NCBI GenBank assembly: GCA_016745215.1
Contig: CP050890.1
Location: 620,001-684,000 of the forward strand
Source: Thiohalocapsa sp. PB-PSB1
Lineage (GTDB): Bacteria > Pseudomonadota > Gammaproteobacteria > Chromatiales > Chromatiaceae
Direction of reading: 5' to 3'
DNA: 64,000 nucleotides
Shown piece after piece: positions 56,857 to 64,000 of this stretch (positions are counted from its first letter, which is position 1; every line of letters begins with the position of its first letter). Position numbers and translations under genes: made by a program. The notes beneath the pieces are model-generated. The model ran no database searches. It saw only the letters and a program-made list of their open reading frames with translations, and was not told the DNA's origin.

Positions 56857-57017
56857 GCCTCCTGCACCTCTGCCAAGCGCGCCTTCAGCACGGCCGCGGT
56901 GACCAGCGGCGACGGCGGTACCTCGCTGCCGGTCTCAGCCCCCGCGTCCAGCGGCAGCGCCGCCAGCGCCCACAGGAGGATCGCCGCCGCTGTTCGCCGG
57001 ACTCGACCGGGCGGCAT
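56857..57017 (-). pseudogene. MscS2, N-terminal stub
   Basis: The ATG lies three bases after the FadL stop. MPPGRVRRTAAAILLWALA forms an export signal, then VPPSPLVTAAVLKARLAEVQ corresponds to the start of MscS1 (HSPALVTAETLESKIAEVE). At ~56857 it fuses to the IS4-like transposase. The C-terminal half of the same gene is found about 2.9 kb further on, so the full gene originally closed the hydrolase-MscS1-FadL-MscS2 operon. Confidence 0.75.
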
Positions 57018-57019
57018 CG

Positions 57020-58312
57020 TCAGAAGTCGTAGCGTAGTGTCCCGCCCAGTATCGCAAGCATGTTGGTGTCGTAGTCGCCGCGCACCGTCACGCCCTGGGC
57101 GGTCTGTTCGAGCGCCGCGTTGCCGACGAACGCAAGGGTGGCGCCGAGCGAGAAGGCCAGGTTGTCGTTGTGCCTCCAGGCATAAGAGGCCGAGAGCTTC
57201 CACTGCTCGTCCACCGGGAAGTCGAGGGTCCGGTACTGGTCCTTGACTGGGGAGCTCTCGTAGGAAACGCCAACGGACACAAAGGCCTTGGGGCTCAACG
57301 CCCGCACGGCGGCGACGCCGGCATGCCAGGTATCGTCCCAGTTCCTGTCCGAGACGACGACCCGGTCGTTGCGGAAGCCGAGCTCGTTCTTGCTGAACTT
57401 GGACCATTCCTGCCAGCCGGCGTTGGCATAGAGCTGGGTCTTGTCGTCCAAACGATACCGCAGGCCCGCCTCGATCCACTGCGGGTTGGTCCAGCTGATC
57501 TTGACCTTCCGGGGCAGGAATGCCGCCAGCTGCGGGTTGCGCAGCCCCTCGTACTTGACCTTGCCTTCCAGGTTGGTGTCCATCTCGCTGCGGTAGACGA
57601 TGCCCAGCAGCAGGTCGTCGGAAAACGCATAGGTCAGGCCCAGGACGGCCTGCACCCCCCAGTCGTCCAGGTCCTCGAACTTGATGCGACCGTCGGATGC
57701 TGGGCTCGGGGCCCCCTGGCGAATGGCGATGCTTTGGTCGAGGGTCGTGTAGATCACCGAGGCGCCGGCACCGATGGAGAGACGGTCGGTCACCCGATAG
57801 GCGAGCGACGGGGTCAAGGCCAGCCCCGCCAGCGTCACGTCCTGGATCGCGTAGCGGCCGACGAAGTCTTTGCCATAGTCCACGCCGCCGCCAAGGGGGG
57901 CGGTCGAGGCGATTCCGAAGCGAAGGCGATCGGACAGCGGTCGCACGTAGAAGAAGCTCGGCACCGGCGCGACCTCAGCCGCGTTGCCGCCGTTGTCGCC
58001 CACGACCGGTCCTTGGCGCCTGGGCAGGATGGCGTCGTTCTCGGCGCTCTTCGTCTTGAACTTGACGCTGGGAACGATGAACTGCAGCCCGGACAGGATA
58101 TGTTGGCCGTCGATCCCGGTCATGCCCGCGGGGTTCGTCCAGGATGCGTCCGCGCCCCGGGTGTTCGTCGGGTTGGCAACACCGGCGGTGCCCAGGCTCC
58201 CCGGGCTGCCGACCGACGGGCTGTAGAAGCCCGCGCCATACGCCGCGTTTGTGGCCGCCAGCAGCGCCACCAAGGCGCAAACAGACCGGACTTCGAGCAT
58301 TCGGTTGATCAT
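57020..58312 (-). CDS. FadL/OmpP1 family outer-membrane porin
   Basis: A 430-residue protein with a signal peptide (VCALVALLAATNAAYG), the FadL hatch motif SWTNPAGMTGIDGQHIL, alternating beta strands and a C-terminal Phe (GTLRYDF) as expected for an outer-membrane barrel. GAGGAG lies nine bases upstream of the ATG. FadL-type porins let hydrophobic compounds such as long-chain fatty acids or aromatic hydrocarbons pass into the periplasm. It lies between two MscS-type channel genes and the lipoprotein hydrolase, an arrangement that suggests an envelope-stress or lipid-related operon, though the substrate is not known. Confidence 0.85.
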   Translation of the reverse strand: MINRMLEVRSVCALVALLAATNAAYGAGFYSPSVGSPGSLGTAGVANPTNTRGADASWTNPAGMTGIDGQHILSGLQFIVPSVKFKTKSAENDAILPRRQGPVVGDNGGNAAEVAPVPSFFYVRPLSDRLRFGIASTAPLGGGVDYGKDFVGRYAIQDVTLAGLALTPSLAYRVTDRLSIGAGASVIYTTLDQSIAIRQGAPSPASDGRIKFEDLDDWGVQAVLGLTYAFSDDLLLGIVYRSEMDTNLEGKVKYEGLRNPQLAAFLPRKVKISWTNPQWIEAGLRYRLDDKTQLYANAGWQEWSKFSKNELGFRNDRVVVSDRNWDDTWHAGVAAVRALSPKAFVSVGVSYESSPVKDQYRTLDFPVDEQWKLSASYAWRHNDNLAFSLGATLAFVGNAALEQTAQGVTVRGDYDTNMLAILGGTLRYDF

Positions 58313-58358
58313 CGGCAGGGACTCCTCATGTCGGACGGGCTGACCGAGGTCAGGGGTG

Positions 58359-58440
58359 GAGGAAAAGGGGCCCCTTTTCGTGTTTTCGTGTGGAGCCTGA
58401 CCCCTTTTCGTGTGGTTTTCGTGGGCCCCTTTTCGAGTTT
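58359..58440. repeat. REP-like GGGGCCCCTTTTC and GAGCCTGACCCCTTTTC cluster
   Basis: Within 80 bases: AAAAGGGGCCCCTTTTCGTG, then GGAGCCTGACCCCTTTTCGT and GGGCCCCTTTTCGAG. AAAAGGGG and CCCCTTTT form inverted pairs. It lies between mscS1 and fadL, both of which end or start cleanly outside it, so it may simply be a REP insertion into the intergenic space. Confidence 0.8.
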
Positions 58441-58485
58441 TTCAGTCGTGAGAACACGGGATTGCCTCCGAGGGGCGTGCCTGGT

Positions 58486-61400
58486 CTACGTGACTTCACC
58501 GGACGGCGCCCGAGCGACGCCGTCGATGGTCACGTGCAACGGCCCGTTGGTATCCAGATGCAGGTCCCGCTGCGGGAAGGCGATGACGATGCCCGCCTCG
58601 TTGAATTTCTGGTTGATCGCCTTGTGCAGTGCCGTGATGGTCGGGACGCGCAGGTCGAGGTCGTCGATGTAGGCGCGCAGCAGGAGTGTGAGGGAATTGT
58701 CGCCGAAGCCCTCGAAGCTCACGACCGGCTTGGGATCGTCCAGCACGTGCTCGTTCTCCACCGCCGCCTCCCGCATGAGCTCATGTGCCTTGTCCACGTC
58801 GGACCCGTAGGCCGCACCGACGACGATCACGATCCGCGTCACCTGGTCGGACAGGGACCAGTTGAGCAATCGACCGGTGACGAACTCCTTATTCGGCACC
58901 AGGAGCTCCTTGCGGTCCCAGTTGCGGATGGTGGTGGCGCGGATGCGGATCTTGGTCACCACGCCATCCGTATCGCCGACGGTGACGATGTCGCCGACCC
59001 GGACCGGGCGCTCGAACAGGATGATCAGGCCGCTGATGAAGTTGGCCACGATCTCCTGCAGCCCGAAGCCGATGCCCACGCCCAGCGCCGCCACCAGCCA
59101 TTGGAGCTGGGACCACTGGGCGCCGATGGTATTGAACACGAGCAGGACGCCGCCGATGACCACAGCGTAGGTGGTCAGGGTCGTGATCGTGTAGCGGCTG
59201 GCCGACGGCATATCGAAGCTCTTCAGGAGGATCATCTCCAGCACCGCCGGCAGCTGTTTCGCGAGCACGACGGTGATGATGCCGTAGAACAGGGCCAGGA
59301 CGAGGTCGGCCAGGGTGATGGGGCGGACCTGCTCCTCCCCCTCCGCCGTGACTGTTTGATGCCAGAGCGTGAAGTCCCCGAAGATGCGAAAGGCCGGGAA
59401 CACCTCGGACCAGATCATCCACAGGCCGACCAGACCGGCGACGACGATGGCGGTGTTGAACAGGTCGCTGCTGGTGTCGGTCAACTCCTCCAGGTCGACC
59501 TCCTCCTCGACGTCGAGGGCGCCGGACTCTTCGGTCCCCTGTCCGTCTCCCTGTTGCTGTTTGCTCTCCAACAGGGTCTGTCGCCGCTCCATCGCCGCCT
59601 CGTAGGCCAGGCGCCGGCGCGTGACGCGCAGCCAGCGTTGGGCCAGTGCTGCGAGGATGAGCAGACCAGCGACGAGCCAAAGCGTCTCGACCAGGAGCGC
59701 GAGCAAGGTGCCCGCGGTGTAGAGGTAGCCCATGACCGACAACACCCCGAGCGCCAGCGGGGCGATGACGAGTGCCGGATACCAGAGCCGGTGTAGACGC
59801 CTGAATATTCGGTTGTCGGGTCGGCCGAGGTACGCGGCGAGCACGCCGGATTTCGCGTGCAGCAGTCGGTACAGGGCGAATGCCAGGGAGGCAACCATGA
59901 TCACGAAGGACGTCCGTCCGACCGCCCAGCCGGCGTTGAGCGGGTCCAACAGGAAGGCAACGATGGCGACCGCCGACGCAGGCAGAAAGACCCAGCTGAG
60001 CTGATTCAATGCGCTCCGCAGGGGTCCCAGGCTGGATTCGGTCCATCGGAAGTGCACCGCCGCGAGCCCCCGGGGCATGCAGATCAGAAAAAATGCCCGC
60101 AGGAAATAGAAGTTCGCCGCCACGGTGAGCAGTGCCTCACCGACGGCGTTCGAGAAGTCCGTGGCCTCCGGTGAGGTTCTGAGCTGCCAACCGGTGACAG
60201 CCACCACCAGCGGCCAAGCGGCGGCGGCGATCAGGGTCAGGATGAGAACCTGCAGGCTGTAGCCGAATCGATCGGTGGTGGGCTTGCCGAGCTTGTCGCT
60301 GATGGCCGCGATGCCGCCGATCAGGTCTCTGCGCCGCCACAGCAGGACGCCGAGCGCCAGGGCGAGCAGCACGAATACGGGCGAGTGCGTGGCCTGATGA
60401 ACCAGCACCGCGACGACCTCCAGCCAACCGGCGGGGGAGAGAATCCGCCACACCTGCTCGGGCAGGGCCCCCAGCTCCTGGAGCTGGGTGCGCGAGGCGC
60501 TGCGCACCCACAGCAGGTGTTCGTCCAGGAAGGCATCGAAGCGTTCGATCGCGTCCAGGAGCTTTTTCTGGGCCGATTCCAGCTCCGCGAGCTTGCGCAG
60601 ATAGAACTCGTCGGACTCGACGGCCTTCTCGAGCAACGCCTTGCGCTCGGTGGCCAGATCGAGAAGCCGCTTACGCATCGCGGGCGTCTCTTCGGCCGCC
60701 GCCTCGGACAGCATCTCGGCCACGTAGGCATCCGGATCGCGCAGCCGTTTGTGCTCGCGCCGGTGGAGCAGGCGCCGCGCGCCCACCGCCCCGGCCTTCT
60801 CGTCCCGTTCCTCGGCCTGCCGCTGGAAGGCTCTCACGTCCGGCATGGACTGGCGCTGCTCCCGCAGCATGTGTCCCATCTCCTCGCTCAGGCCGTGAAC
60901 CCCGATGGCGACGGTTTCTTGCGCGATCTTGAAGTCCGCATCGAGTTGGCGCGCCAATCTGTCCGCCGTTTCCGTCCGCTCCGCGAGCTCGCCCAGCTCG
61001 GATGCGGTGTCGGCGATGTTCTGTGTAAGCGCTGCGTTCTGCTCGGCGAGGCGCACGACCAGCGGGTGCCCGCCCTCGGCCTCCCGGCGGGTCGCCTCCG
61101 CCGTAGTCTTGGCCTCTTCCGCCTCCGCCTGACGCTCTTGGGTGACCAGTTCCTCAAGAAGCTTGATCCGCTTGCCCGCCCACTCGATGCTTGCGAGCGC
61201 CTTGTCACGCTTGGCCTCAAGTAGCTCGACCCGAGCCGGCTGGCTCAGCAGCTCCTGGTCGAGCATCTTGATCTCGGCGCTCAGGGCCTCGTAGCGGGTT
61301 TCCAGCTCCCAGCGCCTCGCCTCCGTTTGTTCCGGACCCGCGTCGGCCGGGGCTGGCGGCTTGAGCTGGGTCGGGACTTCGTCCCGCTCGGTCTTTGCCT

Positions 61401-61923
61401 CGGCGAGACGCTGCCGGACCTGCGCCGGTCGGTTCGCCTCGTCGTCGAGCCGCTTGGCGAAATCCGCGCGACGTGCATCCGCGGCGGCGAGATCCGCCTT
61501 TTCTTTCTGCAGCAGCGACTCGAGCTCGGGCAACGGCGTCGATCGATCTGCTGCGAGGGCGTCTACGGGTGCGGCGATCGTCGATTCGTCCTTTGCCTCA
61601 CGGATTGCTCGCGTCTCGACGGGTGCGCTCTGCGCCGCCTCTTGGAAGGCCTGGGCGGCGTACCTGTTGGAGCTCGCTGCTTGCAGATTGCTCAGCGCCT
61701 TGCGGTAGAGCTCGACCAACCCGCTCTTGAGCTTCTCGTCAATCCCTGCCGTGGCCTCGACCTCGGCGATCTTGGACTCGAGTGTCTCCGCGGTAACCAA
61801 TGCCGGCGAGTGCGTGCCGGGTGCGGCTTCCTCGGCTGCCGGGAGCGATCCGGCCAAGGTCACCAGCAAGAGGCCGATGGCTGAAGATACGCGGAGAAGG
61901 GGCTGCCTGTTGCGCCTGATCAT
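58486..61923 (-). CDS. Large MscS-family mechanosensitive channel (MscM/KefA-like), MscS1
   Basis: A 1145-residue protein. Export signal (SAIGLLLVTLAGSLPA), a ~450-residue periplasmic coiled-coil region rich in Glu, Ala and Arg, several inner-membrane helices (APAGWLEVVAVLVHQA onward), then the MscS core. The core has pore helix GVGIGFGLQEIVANFISG, beta-domain RVGDIVTVGDTDGVV and RNWDRKELLVPNKEFVT, and a C-terminal FPQRDLHLDTNG. This layout matches MscM/MscK-type channels that open on hypo-osmotic shock and release solutes. It starts 7 bases after the hydrolase stop and precedes fadL. The downstream MscS2 is a paralogue from tandem duplication. Confidence 0.9.
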   Translation of the reverse strand: MIRRNRQPLLRVSSAIGLLLVTLAGSLPAAEEAAPGTHSPALVTAETLESKIAEVEATAGIDEKLKSGLVELYRKALSNLQAASSNRYAAQAFQEAAQSAPVETRAIREAKDESTIAAPVDALAADRSTPLPELESLLQKEKADLAAADARRADFAKRLDDEANRPAQVRQRLAEAKTERDEVPTQLKPPAPADAGPEQTEARRWELETRYEALSAEIKMLDQELLSQPARVELLEAKRDKALASIEWAGKRIKLLEELVTQERQAEAEEAKTTAEATRREAEGGHPLVVRLAEQNAALTQNIADTASELGELAERTETADRLARQLDADFKIAQETVAIGVHGLSEEMGHMLREQRQSMPDVRAFQRQAEERDEKAGAVGARRLLHRREHKRLRDPDAYVAEMLSEAAAEETPAMRKRLLDLATERKALLEKAVESDEFYLRKLAELESAQKKLLDAIERFDAFLDEHLLWVRSASRTQLQELGALPEQVWRILSPAGWLEVVAVLVHQATHSPVFVLLALALGVLLWRRRDLIGGIAAISDKLGKPTTDRFGYSLQVLILTLIAAAAWPLVVAVTGWQLRTSPEATDFSNAVGEALLTVAANFYFLRAFFLICMPRGLAAVHFRWTESSLGPLRSALNQLSWVFLPASAVAIVAFLLDPLNAGWAVGRTSFVIMVASLAFALYRLLHAKSGVLAAYLGRPDNRIFRRLHRLWYPALVIAPLALGVLSVMGYLYTAGTLLALLVETLWLVAGLLILAALAQRWLRVTRRRLAYEAAMERRQTLLESKQQQGDGQGTEESGALDVEEEVDLEELTDTSSDLFNTAIVVAGLVGLWMIWSEVFPAFRIFGDFTLWHQTVTAEGEEQVRPITLADLVLALFYGIITVVLAKQLPAVLEMILLKSFDMPSASRYTITTLTTYAVVIGGVLLVFNTIGAQWSQLQWLVAALGVGIGFGLQEIVANFISGLIILFERPVRVGDIVTVGDTDGVVTKIRIRATTIRNWDRKELLVPNKEFVTGRLLNWSLSDQVTRIVIVVGAAYGSDVDKAHELMREAAVENEHVLDDPKPVVSFEGFGDNSLTLLLRAYIDDLDLRVPTITALHKAINQKFNEAGIVIAFPQRDLHLDTNGPLHVTIDGVARAPSGEVT

Positions 61924-61930
61924 GCGCAGT

Positions 61931-63310
61931 TCACCGCCCGTCGCTCGACTTCGATGAGACCAAGTCGCTCCCCGGAAAAGTCCAGGCCACCGGTCCTATC
62001 CTCTCAAGTCCGCGCCTCGGATCTCCGGGACTTGCGCCGTAGCGGATGAGTTGTATCAGATCGGAGCTGACCCGCGGATTGGTGGCGAAGTAGGCGTGCC
62101 CGAACAGATCGGTGCGCTCGCCTTGGTAGACGATGATGTCCATCTTGCCCCACTTCGCATATGGCCTCGTGGACTCATCCGTCAGCTCGGCGAGACTCAG
62201 CTGCCCGACCCGCCTTCGGCTGCGAAACAGAAACCGCGAAACGAGCAAGGCCCGATCCTGCGGCGAGGCGTAGATGCTCCAGCGGCCACGCATGAATCGC
62301 GGGATCTGCTGGCCGGACCAGCGGGTGATCATGTCCGGATTGGACACGAAGAGTTGCATCTGCTGTTCGGCGATATCCAGATCGATGTCCGGCGCCAGGA
62401 GAACGACGTTGTCGATCTTGAATGCCTTCAGCGGCTCGACGCCGGCGGCGATGGACTCGATCCCCAGCTCACGCAGGGCGTTGAGCAGTACCGCCGAGCC
62501 CCTGCTGTGAGCCATCAGGTGCACAGCATCCACGCCCGGCGTCTGAGCGATCATCCGGATGGTTTTCGCCAGGTGAGCGACGGCATAGGTCGCGGACTCC
62601 GTTGTCGTGGTATACGACGTCAGGAAACCCCCGGACGCCGAAGCGGGCCAGGTAAAGATGGCGCAGACGTGCTCGCGGCCAAAGAAATGGCAAAGCTCCC
62701 CCATGGTGAAGGCGGCGCTGGCGAAGGTCTCGTTGAAGCCATGCACGTAGAGGACGACCTCTTTGCGCGGGGACTGGCGCAGCTGCTCGCCCATGAGGTC
62801 CTGGAACTGGGTCTTGACCCTGCGGTGCTCCTTGAGCACGGTGGGAGATCGCACCGCGCCGGAGGCGGTCGCCTCGAAATCATAGGGCTCCTGCGGAAAG
62901 CGTCCGACCTCGGTTACCCTGCCCAGTTCCAAGAGGACGTCCATCGTGCGCTCGGGGACACGGCTCTGGTATTCCAGGTCAGACCAACCGAGGCCCGGAA
63001 CCATCTCGACCACCGCCGTCCCGAAGGTCAGGGAGCGCGAACGCCCCTCGCCGTAGGGCTGATTGCTTTCCGGGTTGGTTTCCGGGGAGCGGTCGGTGAG
63101 GAAGAGCAGCTCAACGCCGGGTGTTCGACGCTCGGGCACCGTATCGGCAAACAGCGCGCTCGCCCCTGGCTCCTGCTGATACAGCGCGGGGGTGGGCATC
63201 AGCAGCCGTCCCTTGCTGGCACAGCCTGCGACCAGCGCGACGCCGAGGACAAACACCAGTCCTAGCATGGATTTGGGCCACGGAGACCCCGTCAGTAAGG
63301 GATATTGCAT
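61931..63310 (-). CDS. Lipoprotein alpha/beta hydrolase (DUF900-like)
   Basis: From the ATG at MQYPLLTGSPWPKSM the protein has a lipobox-like signal (GVALVAGCAS). A DUF900-type hydrolase follows: EVVLYVHGFNETFASAAF, FTWPASASGGFLTSY and the nucleophile elbow VHLMAHSRGSAVLLNAL, then DNVVLLAPDIDLDIAE with a likely catalytic Asp. A longer frame exists upstream, but its residues derive from the DUF4105 gene; the ATG has a purine-rich stretch upstream. It heads the operon with MscS1, FadL and MscS2 and is probably anchored in the envelope. Substrate unknown. Confidence 0.8.
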   Translation of the reverse strand: MQYPLLTGSPWPKSMLGLVFVLGVALVAGCASKGRLLMPTPALYQQEPGASALFADTVPERRTPGVELLFLTDRSPETNPESNQPYGEGRSRSLTFGTAVVEMVPGLGWSDLEYQSRVPERTMDVLLELGRVTEVGRFPQEPYDFEATASGAVRSPTVLKEHRRVKTQFQDLMGEQLRQSPRKEVVLYVHGFNETFASAAFTMGELCHFFGREHVCAIFTWPASASGGFLTSYTTTTESATYAVAHLAKTIRMIAQTPGVDAVHLMAHSRGSAVLLNALRELGIESIAAGVEPLKAFKIDNVVLLAPDIDLDIAEQQMQLFVSNPDMITRWSGQQIPRFMRGRWSIYASPQDRALLVSRFLFRSRRRVGQLSLAELTDESTRPYAKWGKMDIIVYQGERTDLFGHAYFATNPRVSSDLIQLIRYGASPGDPRRGLERIGPVAWTFPGSDLVSSKSSDGR

Positions 63311-63344
63311 CTTTGGTTCTCCATTTTTTCGCTGAAAGAAATGT

Positions 63345-63735
63345 GCACACCGAGCCCCGCTCGTAGGCGAGATCGACGAGGTAGCCGTTCGCGAGCAGCC
63401 GCCAGTCCAACGGGGCACCGGACCCAACCGCCTTCTGGTGATGCCAGATGGTCGTGGTGCAGTTGTGGGTCAGCGCGTTGCACCAGCGCGGCTTCTCGGC
63501 CAGCGTGGTCATCTCGCACGCATGGTCGAACAGCAGCGCGGGATCTGCTGGCGAGGCTGCCGTGCGGTATAGCTCGACCCGTTCGCCGCGGTGGTTCCCG
63601 CGTAGTGTGATCAGGTCGCGCTCGTCGGCGACGACATAGTAGGCCTCGAACTGGCGGAAGAAGCCGCGCGGGCGCAGCGCTCGCTCGGGCTCAATAAGGT
63701 TGACAAGCCGACGCCACGCCAGTATAAATTGACGG
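63345..63735 (-). pseudogene. DUF4105 membrane-protein C-terminal fragment
   Basis: The frame reads RLVNLIEPERALRPRGFFRQ, FEAYYVVADERDLITLRGN, CNALTHNCTTTIWHHQKAV and PLDWRLLANGYLVDLAYERG. These form the NALT-NCTT-W...DWR.LANG...YERG pattern of DUF4105, a group of membrane proteins of unknown function. The 3' part is lost after YERGSV. The upstream part is missing too, and its start region now contains the promoter of the divergent tetR gene. Confidence 0.7.
63700..63728 (+). promoter_or_regulatory. Sigma-70-type promoter of the tetR gene
   Basis: TTGACA at 63700-63705, a 17-base spacer, and TATAAA at 63723-63728. The expected start of transcription, 63734-63737, falls on or within two bases of the ATG of tetR. 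An in-frame TAA lies just upstream, so no earlier start exists. The mRNA would be leaderless or nearly so. Confidence 0.75.
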
Positions 63736-63736
63736 C

Positions 63737-64000
63737 ATGTCAGATAACAAGAAATCGTTGTCGCCGCTGCGGGTGAGCCCGCAGCCGGTGCTCAAGGTCC
63801 CGAAATCCGAGCGCACGCGCGCCGCGATTCTGAACGCAGCACTGGATTTTCTCTGGTCGCAGCCGTTTCGCGACATGACCGTCAACGCGGTGATGGCCTC
63901 GGCGGGCGCAAGCCGCGCGGCGTTCTACCAGTACTTCAGCGACCTGCACACGTTGATGGAGACCCTGCTGGACATGGTGCAGGAGGAGATCTTCGACGCT
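63737..64000 (+). CDS. TetR-family regulator, 5' part (runs off the window)
   Basis: The visible 88 residues read MSDNKKSLSPLRVSPQPVLK then a TetR N-terminal domain: RTRAAILNAALDFLWSQP, VNAVMASAGASRAAFYQYF and SDLHTLMETLLDMVQ. The helix-turn-helix (MTVNAVMASAGASRAAFYQYF, second and third helices) is intact. The ligand-binding part lies outside the window. A near-perfect promoter lies directly upstream. The target is unknown; it may regulate genes downstream or itself. Confidence 0.85.
   Translation, partial: MSDNKKSLSPLRVSPQPVLKVPKSERTRAAILNAALDFLWSQPFRDMTVNAVMASAGASRAAFYQYFSDLHTLMETLLDMVQEEIFDA

Noticed and set aside
55588..57246. 552-residue plus-strand frame across the IS4 element and FadL
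   Set aside because: Antisense to two well-supported minus-strand genes.

Overview
The window is high-GC DNA from a Gram-negative bacterium, most likely a gammaproteobacterium of the purple-sulfur or related environmental type. The clues are two PEP-CTERM surface proteins, a FadL-type outer-membrane porin, MscM-like mechanosensitive channels, a glucosylglycerol/alpha-glucoside-type ABC transporter, and a very large load of insertion sequences and REP-like palindromes. The lineage is an inference from gene content; no rRNA, tRNA or CRISPR array was recognised.

Almost the whole window is an accessory, heavily rearranged region. (1) 1-6.5 kb: an ImmA/IrrE peptidase with its partner, a first IS91-like element, a truncated IS5-like element, pieces of a transglutaminase/YD-repeat cell-surface system and a decayed MazEF-type module. 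(2) 6.5-12 kb: one 1757-residue secreted protein that joins a GH24 lysozyme domain to adhesin-like modules and ends in a repeated C-terminal domain. Related copies or remnants of that domain occur at three other places in the window. (3) 12-15.9 kb: a second, nearly identical IS91-like element that sits against a beheaded metG, followed by broken genes. (4) 15.9-19.4 kb: a tightly overlapping, probably glycan-related operon (asparagine-synthetase fragment, SAF/Rossmann dehydrogenase, FAD oxidoreductase). (5) 19.4-35.4 kb: secreted and surface proteins (GEVED, DUF11, choice-of-anchor-A, PEP-CTERM) interrupted by an IS1182 element, an IS4 deletion derivative and IS91 ends.

(6) 35.4-52.4 kb: a 3.49 kb near-perfect direct repeat (36155-39642 and 46543-50030, offset 10388) carries a truncated RAYT transposase and a sugar ABC permease (aglF/ggtC type). 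Between the copies lie a dense array of REP-like motifs and a 1635-residue nuclease-NACHT protein, probably an anti-phage STAND NTPase. The second copy continues into the intact second permease and the ATPase, so one complete membrane part of the transporter remains, without a visible binding protein. (7) 52.4-64 kb: on the minus strand, lipoprotein hydrolase - MscS1 - FadL - MscS2 form an operon whose last gene is split by about 2.9 kb of mobile and REP-bounded debris. The window ends in the start of a TetR regulator with a near-consensus promoter and almost no leader.

The unifying theme is breakage and duplication at repeats. Many truncated genes end exactly at a REP-like palindrome or an IS91-like terminus. 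Several REP subfamilies share a common core (A-rich run, GGGG, CAG), and the window holds RAYT genes that could mobilise them. The strongest candidates for new biology are this REP/RAYT system, the IS91-like ends with GGATAC hexamer arrays, the lysozyme-adhesin with its repeated C-terminal domain, and the REP-flanked nuclease-NACHT gene.
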